A DNA stretch of 9,218 nucleotides, from positions 1 through 9,218 of the forward strand of contig JBEKGZ010000090.1 of assembly GCA_050012535.1 (NCBI GenBank), written 5' to 3'. Below the pieces are notes generated by a model. It did no database searches and was not told the DNA's origin. It saw nothing but the letters and a program-made list of their open reading frames with translations. This document shows positions 1-5,866 of the stretch, piece after piece. Position 1 is the first letter of the stretch; the number at the start of each line of letters is the position of its first letter. Source of the DNA: CAVPLU01 sp050012535 (lineage in GTDB: Archaea; Thermoproteota; Bathyarchaeia; 40CM-2-53-6). The position numbers and the translations under genes are program-made.

Positions 1-2
1 CT

Positions 3-53
3 GTGAATCTGAGAAAGCCAGTCTCATGTGTTTCTTTCAGGATTTCAGGCTTT
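3..53 (+). repeat. Left copy of a composite dispersed repeat, upstream part
   Basis: This stretch resembles 5716-5769. An 18-base box (3-20 versus 5716-5733) matches at 16 positions around gtgaatc and agaaagcca. A second box (39-53 versus 5755-5769) matches at 14 of 15 around aggatttcag. The gap between the boxes is 18 bases here and 21 in the other copy. In both places the similarity is followed within about 70-100 bases by the same exact 29-base repeat (123-151 and 5867-5895), so the two parts probably belong to one larger dispersed element. No coding function is seen. The window edge may cut the element. Confidence 0.55.
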
Positions 54-122
54 CCATTGCCGTAGAAGAACTTCCTCGATTCTATGCGTTTCGATTCAGC
101 TCTTGGCTTTGGCAGGAGCAGT

Positions 123-151
123 TGTGTGTGCGCACCAAGAGACCCGACGAC
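123..151 (+). repeat. 29-bp exact intergenic repeat (copy 1)
   Basis: These 29 bases are identical to 5867-5895. The unit starts with a GT tract, contains the palindrome GTGCGCAC (128-135), continues with gcaccaagagaccc and ends in cgacgac. The same core occurs inverted at 3008-3028 and in diverged form at 730-750, 799-819, 3831-3850 and 5150-5163. It is one member of the dispersed family that fills the gaps in the first 6 kb. Confidence 0.8.
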
Positions 152-196
152 GTAGGACGGACGATGGCCTGCTTGGGCTGGTTTGCGTTAGGCCCG

Positions 197-583
197 TTAT
201 CCTGACTTGTCTGGGGGATTCAAGACTGATAGCCGAATCTCGGAGATCCATCCGAGTCCTAACCGGTCTCGCCAATCTCGCTCAAGGTACGTCGTCAGCT
301 CCACAGCCCTTGTTATCTGCTTAGTCCCCTCGATTACGTTCTCGCGACTCTCTCTTACGACTGCACCAATCTTGATGACTATTGCCTCAAGCTTGACGGC
401 TCGCCCGTGCCTCAACTTGTAGTACATCTTCTCGCAGGCAAGTCGTCCGGTCATAGAATGATGGCTCCGAACTCTTACGAATCCAAGTTCATCAAGTCCT
501 TTGTCAACTCCCGCCTGTACGGACGGAAGGGCCTCATCCAGACTTTCGCCCATGGGCGGAATGAACTCAACCACAAGGAACAT
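197..583 (-). CDS. Hypothetical protein, possible PsbP-like fragment
   Basis: This 128-residue reading frame has codon use like its neighbours and an ATG at 583. No Shine-Dalgarno is evident; an in-frame ATG ten codons later is an alternative. The order of elements is an amphipathic strand ending in EFIPP, a helix rich in Asp/Glu/Leu, a strand with FVRVRS, a GRLACEKMYYKL segment, and a hydrophobic strand with AIVIKIG. By eye this resembles the C-terminal half of PsbP/LpqN-like small secreted proteins, where a helix is followed by a strand and a G-A-Y-Y hairpin. It lacks a signal peptide and the first strands of that fold, and the frame is closed by a TAG shortly upstream of the ATG. It may therefore be a truncated gene. 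The family link is a weak visual inference. Confidence 0.35.
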   Translation of the reverse strand: MFLVVEFIPPMGESLDEALPSVQAGVDKGLDELGFVRVRSHHSMTGRLACEKMYYKLRHGRAVKLEAIVIKIGAVVRESRENVIEGTKQITRAVELTTYLERDWRDRLGLGWISEIRLSVLNPPDKSG

Positions 584-710
584 GGCTATGATGTTCGGCT
601 GTTCGTTGATGATTAGACTATCGGGCTAGGCTGTCTTTGTGAGGGACCGGCATCATCGTCAAACCGAGCTATGTCACATCTCAATTTCGTGATCACGACG
701 CATGAACGAC

Positions 711-819
711 GGTTCAAATCACGACGCCCGCACCAAGGTACCCGACGACGACGAAAAACGAACGCCTCTCCCACAACGGCGGTTCAAATTACGACGCCGC
801 ACCAGCTGACCCGACGACG
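711..819 (+). repeat. Two tandem copies of the dispersed repeat, about 70-bp period
   Basis: GGTTCAAAT occurs at 711 and again at 781, exactly 70 bases apart. Each copy continues with ACGACGC, a GCACCA core (730-735 and 799-804) and ACCCGACGACG. The first copy ends with gacgacgacgaaaaacga (744-761), which recurs exactly at 3842-3859. The second contains gcaccagctgaccc (799-812), which recurs exactly at 5150-5163. The copies are diverged and differ by small indels. They sit directly upstream of the cyclase gene, so they could influence its expression, though this is only inferred from position. Confidence 0.75.
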
Positions 820-921
820 TTGGCATATCCCACATAGCAACGTCCTCTACGATTACAGAATTCCCTCCGGAGATTCACGACCTGTTTGGAGTGCACTGAT
901 TCGTACCAAGTGTGGAGGAAT

Positions 922-930
922 GGGAGGGAG
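922..930 (+). promoter_or_regulatory. Ribosome binding site deciding the cyclase start
   Basis: The purine run gggagggag ends six bases before the ATG at 937. This supports 937 as the start rather than the in-frame TTG at 886, and it places the protein start directly before the conserved cyclase fold. Confidence 0.7.
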
Positions 931-936
931 CTGACG

Positions 937-2856
937 ATGAGTGACGAGGAGAGGAGGCTGGCGGCTGTAATGTTCACGGACATCGTCGGTTACAGCTCCC
1001 TAACTCAGAAGAATGAGCGGCTAGCCCTTGAGCTTCTTGAGGAGCATAGACGGATAGTCCGACCCATAGTTGCCCGCCACAACGGCCGCGAGATAAAGAC
1101 GATAGGGGACGCGTTCCTCATAGAATTCCCTAGCGCTCTTGAAGCAACAGAATGCGCTGTAGACGTACAGAGAAGCCTTCGTGACTATAATCAGCAGTCA
1201 GATGCGGCTAGACGGGTTCATATCAGGATCGGAATTCACCTGGGAGACGTGATACAACGGCAGAATGATGTTCTGGGGGACGCGGTCAACATCGCGTCAA
1301 GAATTGAGCCGTTGGCGGAGGCGGATGGAATCTGCATATCGGAACAGGTCTACGATCAAGTCAGAAACAAGATAGGCTACCCAACAGAGAACCTTGGACC
1401 GCGTCAGCTGAAGAACATAGATTACGCGATTGATGTGCATAGGATCCTATGGGTGAAGGATGAGATTGCCAAGTTGAGCCTCGACAAGAAACGAATCGCC
1501 GTACTACCATTCGCTAACATGAGCCCGGACCCCGCAGACGAATACTTCGCGGACGGCCTCACTGAGGAGCTGATTGACAGGCTCTCTCAGGTCAGGGAGC
1601 TCGAAGTCATAGCTCGAACGTCAGTGATGAGCTACAAGAAGAAGGAGAAGAAGGCCTCCGAAATCGCAAAGGAGCTCAGTGTAGGGTCGCTAGTTGAAGG
1701 AAGCGTGAGGAAGGCTGGGAGTAAGATCCGGGTCACGGCTCAGCTGATCAACGGCGCCACCGAAGGACACCTCTGGTCCTCCCACTACGACAAGAACCTG
1801 GACGACATCTTCGCCGTCCAGAGCGAGATAGCGGAGAAGGTGGCAGGGGAGCTCAAGACTCAGCTACTCGATTCCGAGAAGCAAACCCTAGAGAAGAAGC
1901 CTACCGAGAACATTGAGGCGTACACATGCTTCCTGCGGGGCAGAGAGCTGTACAGGGAGGAGACCGAGGTCTCACTCAGGCAGGCCATTGGCCTCTTCGA
2001 GAAGGCCATCCAGCTGGATCCTAGCTTCGCGAGAGCGTACGTGGGCGTGGCCGAATGCCACCAATCGCTTGCTAACCTATCCGAGCCCATTGACATCTCC
2101 CTCCCAATTGTGAAGACATCACTGGAGCGTGCCATCAACCTCGACCCTGACCTTGCGGAGGCTCACAGGTCGCTCTCGGAGATGTTCTACAACATGGACC
2201 ACTTGCTGAGTTCGGAAACGGAGGCGAGGAGGGCGCTGGAGCTCAACCCGAGCCTCCCAGACTGCTACTCGCAGCTGAGTGAGCTGGCGGCAGACAAGGG
2301 AGAGCCCGAGGAGATGGTTAGGCAAATCGAGACAGCCTACCGACTGGACCCAATTAGGCCACGGTTCATCTTGCTTCTCGGGACGGCATACCTCTATACG
2401 GCGAGGGAGCAGGAGGCGCTGGAGTTCTGGAAGAAGACCGAGCAGCTGGCTCCGGCTGGAACCTACAGGGGAATGACGGAGTACTACCTGATCAAGGGGG
2501 ACCTTGAGAAGGCTAAGGAGTTCCATGCGAAGGCCGAGAAGCTCGAGCCCACCCGTCCTTGGCTCATCTGGGTGAGTGGAGTCATCGCTGCTATGGAAGG
2601 CGACAGAGAGAAGTCGCTCCTCGCAATCAAGAAGATCGAGGACGCCAAGATGGGCCCGATCGGCTTCAATTTCATCGGATACGTCTACCACGCCCTAGGA
2701 GACCTCGACTCATACTTCGAGTACATGAACAAAGCTCTCGAAGCCCATACGTTAATTCCTTCAACGATGACGTACTCGCCTCTCTTCGCCAAGGCAAGGG
2801 CTGACCCCAGATACCTGGAACTGCTGGAGAGACTCAGGAAGCAGGAGAGCGGTTAG
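937..2856 (+). CDS. Class III adenylate/guanylate cyclase with TolB-like and TPR regions
   Basis: The 639-residue product has three parts. Residues 7-170 form a class III nucleotide cyclase domain with all six expected catalytic residues: metal ligands Asp15 (in FTDIVGYS) and Asp58 (in TIGDAF), purine-selecting Lys54 and Asp111, and transition-state Asn118 and Arg122 (in VNIASRIE). The spacing equals that of mycobacterial Rv1625c, and the Lys/Asp pair predicts ATP as substrate and cAMP as product. Residues 185-305 (from KRIAVLPFANMS) match the TolB-like domain often fused to such cyclases in bacteria. Residues about 325-610 form TPR-type helical repeats, with recurrent patterns such as AIQLDPSFARAYVG, AINLDPDLAEAH and ALELNPSLPDCY; these probably bind protein partners. 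No transmembrane segment is seen, so the enzyme is probably cytosolic. The start is set by the ribosome binding site at 922-930. AGA/AGG dominate the Arg codons. The architecture is typical of bacteria such as Rhizobiales, so transfer is possible. Confidence 0.93.
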   Translation: MSDEERRLAAVMFTDIVGYSSLTQKNERLALELLEEHRRIVRPIVARHNGREIKTIGDAFLIEFPSALEATECAVDVQRSLRDYNQQSDAARRVHIRIGIHLGDVIQRQNDVLGDAVNIASRIEPLAEADGICISEQVYDQVRNKIGYPTENLGPRQLKNIDYAIDVHRILWVKDEIAKLSLDKKRIAVLPFANMSPDPADEYFADGLTEELIDRLSQVRELEVIARTSVMSYKKKEKKASEIAKELSVGSLVEGSVRKAGSKIRVTAQLINGATEGHLWSSHYDKNLDDIFAVQSEIAEKVAGELKTQLLDSEKQTLEKKPTENIEAYTCFLRGRELYREETEVSLRQAIGLFEKAIQLDPSFARAYVGVAECHQSLANLSEPIDISLPIVKTSLERAINLDPDLAEAHRSLSEMFYNMDHLLSSETEARRALELNPSLPDCYSQLSELAADKGEPEEMVRQIETAYRLDPIRPRFILLLGTAYLYTAREQEALEFWKKTEQLAPAGTYRGMTEYYLIKGDLEKAKEFHAKAEKLEPTRPWLIWVSGVIAAMEGDREKSLLAIKKIEDAKMGPIGFNFIGYVYHALGDLDSYFEYMNKALEAHTLIPSTMTYSPLFAKARADPRYLELLERLRKQESG

Positions 2857-2976
2857 CGTTCGACTCGTCTGTAGTTATCACGCCATCTAACCCACTAACG
2901 ATCCTTGTGACGCTGCATAGTGTAAGCTGTTGTGTGTTTGGCATCAGTTGGATTGGGATTCGTTGATTGTGTGTGT

Positions 2977-3003
2977 GTCGTCGTTGAGGTATTTTGTGTG
3001 TGT
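2977..3003 (+). repeat. Left arm of a 27-bp perfect inverted repeat
   Basis: The 27 bases are the exact reverse complement of 3785-3811. The core is cgtcgttgaggtatttt followed by a GT tract. The two arms bracket the membrane protein gene at 3075-3707 within an 835-bp segment. The arm lies between a GT tract on its left and an inverted copy of the GTGCGCACCAAG core on its right (3008-3028). Confidence 0.85.
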
Positions 3004-3007
3004 GTGT

Positions 3008-3028
3008 GGGTCCCTTGGTGCGCACACA
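3008..3028 (-). repeat. Inverted copy of the GTGCGCACCAAGGGACCC core
   Basis: Read on the minus strand, this is ctgtgtgcgcaccaagggac followed by cc. It is one base different from the core at 125-145 and 5869-5889 (AAGGGACCC in place of AAGAGACCC). It shows that the dispersed family occurs in both orientations. Together with the GT tract just before it, it could fold into a hairpin with a TGTGTG/CACACA stem. Confidence 0.7.
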
Positions 3029-3074
3029 GTAACTACCTTAAGTTGGTAGGCAAATCATTTGCAGTTGAAGGGTA

Positions 3075-3707
3075 ATGCATACTCCAAGCTCGCAGCGCTT
3101 GCCTGAGTCAGGCGAAGAGCTTCGCGGCATTTTCGTACTGGGATTAATTGCCGCAATAGCCACTGTGCGATATGCCATCGGTAACTCGTTCACTATTCCT
3201 GTAGGCAGCAGGAGTGTCGATATAGTGCCGATCTTGAACCTCATTCTGGTCACATGGAGCGCGTACGCGTTTCTTGTCGTGCTAGCACTCTCGACGTCAC
3301 GGTGGTCTACGGTCTTCTTGGGTTACGCGCGGATTTTCCTTTACATGGGACTTATTCTCACATTGGTCGTGCTATACTTTTCTTTCCTAGGTGGCTACGC
3401 GCCGACTTCGTACTATGTTTCGCTGTTGTTTGTCGCCTACGCATCACTGGCGCTTCCCAAGTACTTGATCTCCATCTTCAAGAAACCGAAGCGAGTAAAT
3501 GTGATGAAAATCGACATGGAAAGCGTTGCGGGAATGGTCTTCGGCATCTCACTGGTTTTGCTGGTTGCACTTGGGCTTACAAATCTGCTTCCCTTGATCT
3601 ATGCTCAGGTCACGACAGTAGTGGGCCTTGTTGGAGTTCTTGTCACTGCACTCGTGCGTTTTCGACGGTTCATCTCAGGTCGCCACCAGAAACGAGTCTC
3701 TCCTTGA
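3075..3707 (+). CDS. Six-helix integral membrane protein, unknown function
   Basis: The 210-residue product starts at an ATG preceded closely by gaaggg. Six hydrophobic segments can be drawn at about residues 18-36, 48-72, 83-105, 111-134, 151-175 and 177-196. A basic loop (KKPKR, 136-140) follows helix four, and a basic C-terminus (RFRRFISGRHQKR) suggests that both lie in the cytoplasm. I do not recognise the family: there is no transporter signature, no cyclic-nucleotide-binding motif and no obvious catalytic residue pattern. The gene sits alone between two repeat-filled gaps that carry the arms of a 27-bp inverted repeat, so it could be the cargo of a small mobile or invertible segment. 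Codon use is not strikingly different from its neighbours. Confidence 0.8.
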   Translation: MHTPSSQRLPESGEELRGIFVLGLIAAIATVRYAIGNSFTIPVGSRSVDIVPILNLILVTWSAYAFLVVLALSTSRWSTVFLGYARIFLYMGLILTLVVLYFSFLGGYAPTSYYVSLLFVAYASLALPKYLISIFKKPKRVNVMKIDMESVAGMVFGISLVLLVALGLTNLLPLIYAQVTTVVGLVGVLVTALVRFRRFISGRHQKRVSP

Positions 3708-3761
3708 ATAGCGCAAAGAAACGCTCACCTTGCTAACTACAATTCCCTAGGGGGTGGTTCT

Positions 3762-3859
3762 CGTGTGTGTCGCTTGGCGCGCATACACACACAAAATACC
3801 TCAACGACGACGGTTCAAATTGCGACGCACGCACCACCCTAGACGACGACGAAAAACGA
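3762..3859 (+). repeat. Dispersed repeat cluster with the right inverted-repeat arm
   Basis: The cluster begins with a GT tract and its complementary AC tract (3762-3769 and 3785-3792), which can pair as a hairpin. It continues with the arm at 3785-3811, then ggttcaaattgcgacg (3812-3827), the core gcacca (3831-3836) and gacgacgacgaaaaacga (3842-3859, identical to 744-761). The order of boxes matches the copy at 711-761, which supports a single repeat family. Confidence 0.75.
3785..3811 (-). repeat. Right arm of the 27-bp perfect inverted repeat
   Basis: This is the exact reverse complement of 2977-3003. Beyond the 27 bases the similarity breaks on both sides. No target-site duplication was found outside the arms: the bases before 2977 are a GT tract and those after 3811 are ggttcaaat. 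Confidence 0.85.
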
Positions 3860-4045
3860 CTCCTCCAACTCCCCATCATGAAGGTTCAGATTCAGATGCC
3901 GGCACAAAAGGGAAGATACCTTACGAGTCCTAGCACCTAAGAGTTCAACTGGAAAACGGTGTTCCAGAGTTCGCCCACAATCCCCGGATTGCGACCGATA
4001 GTGCAATATGTGATATTCGCTCAATATCCACAGGCGATGTGAAGG

Positions 4046-4270
4046 ATGTCCCAACGGAAGGATGCGGAGAAGACCTATCTCGAACACGCAACGCAGATCG
4101 ATACGATCCTAGCGTACTCGGAGAACAAATTCAGAACAGCGGCCAGAATCGTAGCTTGGTTCTACGGCGGCTCATCCGAGACTTGGCGCAAATTCTTGGC
4201 AAAGAAAAAAGTCACGAAGCCAATTCCCAAAGAGGTCGAAAAGCTGCTTCGGAAGATAACTACAAAGTAG
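4046..4270 (+). CDS. Small helical protein upstream of the NDT-like gene
   Basis: The 74-residue product is charged and predicted to be mostly helical, with a basic C-terminal third (KFLAKKKVTKPIPKEVEKLLRKITTK is its last part). The ATG is directly preceded by gaagg, an unusually tight spacing for a ribosome binding site. The stop lies 25 bases before the TTG start of the next gene, so the two are probably co-transcribed. A different reading is possible: the downstream frame is open from 4260, so a single-base shift between 4260 and 4268 would fuse both into one protein of about 335 residues. I do not recognise a family. If it is a separate gene, its size and position would suit a partner or inhibitor of the larger protein, but that is inferred from layout only. 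Confidence 0.55.
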   Translation: MSQRKDAEKTYLEHATQIDTILAYSENKFRTAARIVAWFYGGSSETWRKFLAKKKVTKPIPKEVEKLLRKITTK

Positions 4271-4295
4271 ACTGAGGTTAGGAGATCCCGAGAGA

Positions 4296-5084
4296 TTGGG
4301 TTGGAGCAAAACCATAGAACTAGCGAGAGATTTCGAGGAGACATACGAAAAGATTTCCAGCCGAGTTGAAAGCGCTAAGGACTGGAAAAAGGAACTTTCT
4401 TGGAGGACTGTCAGGGGCTCGTACGTCAAACTGACCAGAAAGAACAGGTCCGTATTCAAAGCATTGAAGAAGAGCGTCGCCGCGAGCGCAACACTAGTCT
4501 CCATTCTGCACCAACTGCAAACTCCGCTGTACACTCTATTCAAGATCAAAGAATCCACGGAAACCAAGTGGCGAGCACTACAAACGTCAAAGCAAATCTG
4601 GGCCCAATTCAGAACTGAGCTTGATAAGCAAGTCAAATCCGAGTATGATATGTTCCGGAAAAGGGAGTTTCAGCCTGATCCAGAACTCTGCTTTGTCCTG
4701 ATGCCTTTCGACAAGCAGGATGCACGACGCAAGCCATTCAAGCAGATCTATAGAACTATCAGATCGGCTGTTCGCCGCGCTAGGCTGAAGTGCAAGCGCG
4801 CTGATGAGATTTTCGGCGTGAAGCCAATAGTTCAAGACATATGGGAGTCGATAAACAGGGCCGAGCTCGTTATCGCCGACCTGACCGAGAGGAATCCAAA
4901 TGTTTTCTATGAGGCTGGGCTGTCTCACGCGTTGACGAAGAAGTTGATCCTGATTACTCAAACCATGGACGACGTACCCTTCGACGTGAAGCCCGTTAGG
5001 ACCATTCTCTACCAGAACACTGGTAGTGGAAGAAAGAAATTGAGCAAAGACCTCTACAGCACCATACGTAGCGTGTTACAGTAG
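4296..5084 (+). CDS. Coiled-coil protein with C-terminal nucleoside 2-deoxyribosyltransferase-like domain
   Basis: The 262-residue product has a helical, charged N-terminal half (about residues 5-125, coiled-coil-like) and a C-terminal domain (131-262) of the N-(deoxy)ribosyltransferase-like superfamily. Visible motifs in order are FVLMPF (133-138), KRADEIF (167-173), IVQDIW (178-183), VIADLTERNPNVFYEAG (192-208), LILITQ (217-222) and DVPFD (226-230). Asp195 and Glu206 correspond to acidic active-site positions of this fold, which cleaves N-glycosidic bonds in nucleosides and nucleotides. Related domains occur in stand-alone proteins of unknown role and in predicted stress or defence effectors. 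The first usable start is the TTG at 4296, with ggag at 4281-4284; there is no ATG before residue 119. A frameshift fusion with the preceding gene is an alternative. The domain call is firm, the substrate unknown. Confidence 0.85.
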   Translation: MGWSKTIELARDFEETYEKISSRVESAKDWKKELSWRTVRGSYVKLTRKNRSVFKALKKSVAASATLVSILHQLQTPLYTLFKIKESTETKWRALQTSKQIWAQFRTELDKQVKSEYDMFRKREFQPDPELCFVLMPFDKQDARRKPFKQIYRTIRSAVRRARLKCKRADEIFGVKPIVQDIWESINRAELVIADLTERNPNVFYEAGLSHALTKKLILITQTMDDVPFDVKPVRTILYQNTGSGRKKLSKDLYSTIRSVLQ

Positions 5085-5136
5085 CCTGCCATCTGTCTTG
5101 ATTTTTGGGAATGCCGGTTCGTCTTCGGTACATTTC

Positions 5137-5209
5137 GCGTCGTCGTCGCGCACCAGCTGACCCACACACACGAGAGTTCAATTTACGACGCCCGCACCAA
5201 ACCGGTCCC
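5137..5209 (+). repeat. Dispersed repeat, two cores in tandem
   Basis: It starts with a CGT run (5137-5147), then gcaccagctgaccc (5150-5163, identical to 799-812) and an AC tract (5162-5171). A diverged box agttcaatttacgacgcccg (5175-5194) and a second gcaccaa core (5194-5200) follow. It occupies the gap between the convergent genes ending at 5084 and 5316. No terminator hairpin with a T run is visible nearby. Confidence 0.7.
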
Positions 5210-5315
5210 CTCACCTCCCTTGTTTGCCGGGTACTTCCTAACTCCGCGCTCCTCCTCGGCGCTGCGAAAGCTATGGAAAGAAAAACTGGAGTAGCCCAAG
5301 CTGATGTGTGCCGGG

Positions 5316-5615
5316 TCACTTGAGCACCATGCTCACTGCCTTCTCCGCAGTCACGCCCGGTAGACTCTCGAAGCTTGAGAAGATGCCTGGATACTCCCTT
5401 GGCCACATTAGCCAGTTCTCGAAGGCGACCTCATCCGCGGGTGCACCATCTATCTCAGTAATGGTGACGCCTTTTCCTCCAGGACAGACATACCAGGCAA
5501 GAGTCTTCGAGTGCTTAGCTGGGTACAGGCCCTTCTGCATCAGGTTGGCCGCAACTTCACCTATCTTGCTGGGCGGAAGACTAGGGTTCAAAGTCCAAAA
5601 GCTGATGATTATCAT
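5316..5615 (-). CDS. DUF3303-like small alpha/beta protein
   Basis: The 99-residue product begins MIIISFWTLNP, continues with a helix (SKIGEVAANLMQKG), a strand with KTLAWYVCPGGKGVTITEID, a helix around DEVAFENWLMWP, and a final strand and helix. This beta-alpha-beta-beta-alpha-beta order, with a Gly-rich turn before an isoleucine-rich strand and an acidic residue, resembles the DUF3303 family of small dimeric ferredoxin-like proteins, whose function is not established. The start is fixed by a strong GGAGGTGG site at 5620-5627. The frame is open farther upstream to 5681, but that extension lacks such a site. It points against the NDT-like gene and appears to stand alone, with repeat-bearing gaps on both sides. 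Confidence 0.75.
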   Translation of the reverse strand: MIIISFWTLNPSLPPSKIGEVAANLMQKGLYPAKHSKTLAWYVCPGGKGVTITEIDGAPADEVAFENWLMWPREYPGIFSSFESLPGVTAEKAVSMVLK

Positions 5616-5619
5616 TATA

Positions 5620-5627
5620 CCACCTCC
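5620..5627 (-). promoter_or_regulatory. Strong ribosome binding site of the DUF3303-like gene
   Basis: On the minus strand this reads GGAGGTGG, with its GGAGG core seven bases before the ATG at 5615. It is the best Shine-Dalgarno in the window and decides the start of the gene. Confidence 0.8.
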
Positions 5628-5715
5628 ATCCAATACTGGGAACTTCCTATCATTGCGCCCCTCCTCAGCGCTCCTCGACAAGCAGGAGAATCAGCGAACA
5701 CCAAACAGGCAGGCA

Positions 5716-5769
5716 GTGAATCCTAGAAAGCCACTCTACTAGTTCGGTTGTGCGAGGATTTCAGACTTT
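5716..5769 (+). repeat. Right copy of the composite repeat, upstream part
   Basis: It matches 3-53 in two boxes (16/18 and 14/15 bases) separated by an unrelated spacer of similar length. The exact 29-base repeat follows at 5867-5895, as it does in the left copy. Confidence 0.55.
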
Positions 5770-5866
5770 GGGTCTAAGCAACCAAAGCGAGGACGGCGTT
5801 GTCAGGAGATTCTTCCCTAACATGCAGGAGATGTCAGGAGCAGGAGAGGAGTTGGACGAGTCATTC

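Larger units (their letters stand above)
584..936. other. Intergenic region holding a tandem repeat and the cyclase leader
   Basis: This 353-base gap separates the divergent minus-strand fragment from the cyclase gene. Its centre is occupied by two tandem copies of the dispersed repeat (711-819). No convincing small gene was seen on either strand. No archaeal TATA/BRE or bacterial -35/-10 pair stands out, but the gap must contain the cyclase promoter if that gene is expressed alone. Confidence 0.6.
3708..4045. other. Intergenic region with repeat cluster and possible promoter for the 4046-5084 pair
   Basis: The first half holds the repeat cluster at 3762-3859. The second half (3860-4045) has no repeat and no credible gene on either strand. 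AT-rich stretches around 4003-4030 (gcaatatgtgatattc and ctcaatatcc) lie 16-43 bases before the ATG at 4046 and are the most plausible place for a promoter, but no clear TATA/BRE or -10/-35 element can be named. Confidence 0.5.

Noticed and set aside
28..324. 98-residue plus-strand frame at the left edge
   Set aside because: It runs through the composite repeat and overlaps the better-composed minus-strand frame. Its sequence is Cys/Arg-rich and lacks a start signal.
711..736. Possible tRNA gene suggested by GGTTCAAATC followed by a CCA at tRNA spacing
   Set aside because: The five bases before the loop do not pair with those after it, no complementary acceptor 5' strand (GCGGGCG) lies upstream, and no anticodon or D arm can be drawn.
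2119..2691. 190-residue open frame on the minus strand inside the cyclase gene
   Set aside because: It overlaps the conserved TPR coding region, its composition is Leu/Arg-rich as expected for an antisense shadow, and it has no start signal of its own.
4039..4275. Alternative GTG-initiated frame overlapping the 74-residue gene
   Set aside because: Its translation is rich in Arg, Asn and Gly without regular secondary structure, whereas the frame from 4046 gives a coherent charged helical protein.
5616..5681. N-terminal extension of the DUF3303-like protein
   Set aside because: The strong GGAGGTGG site and the family-like first strand both point to the ATG at 5615. The extension is polar and has no ribosome binding site.
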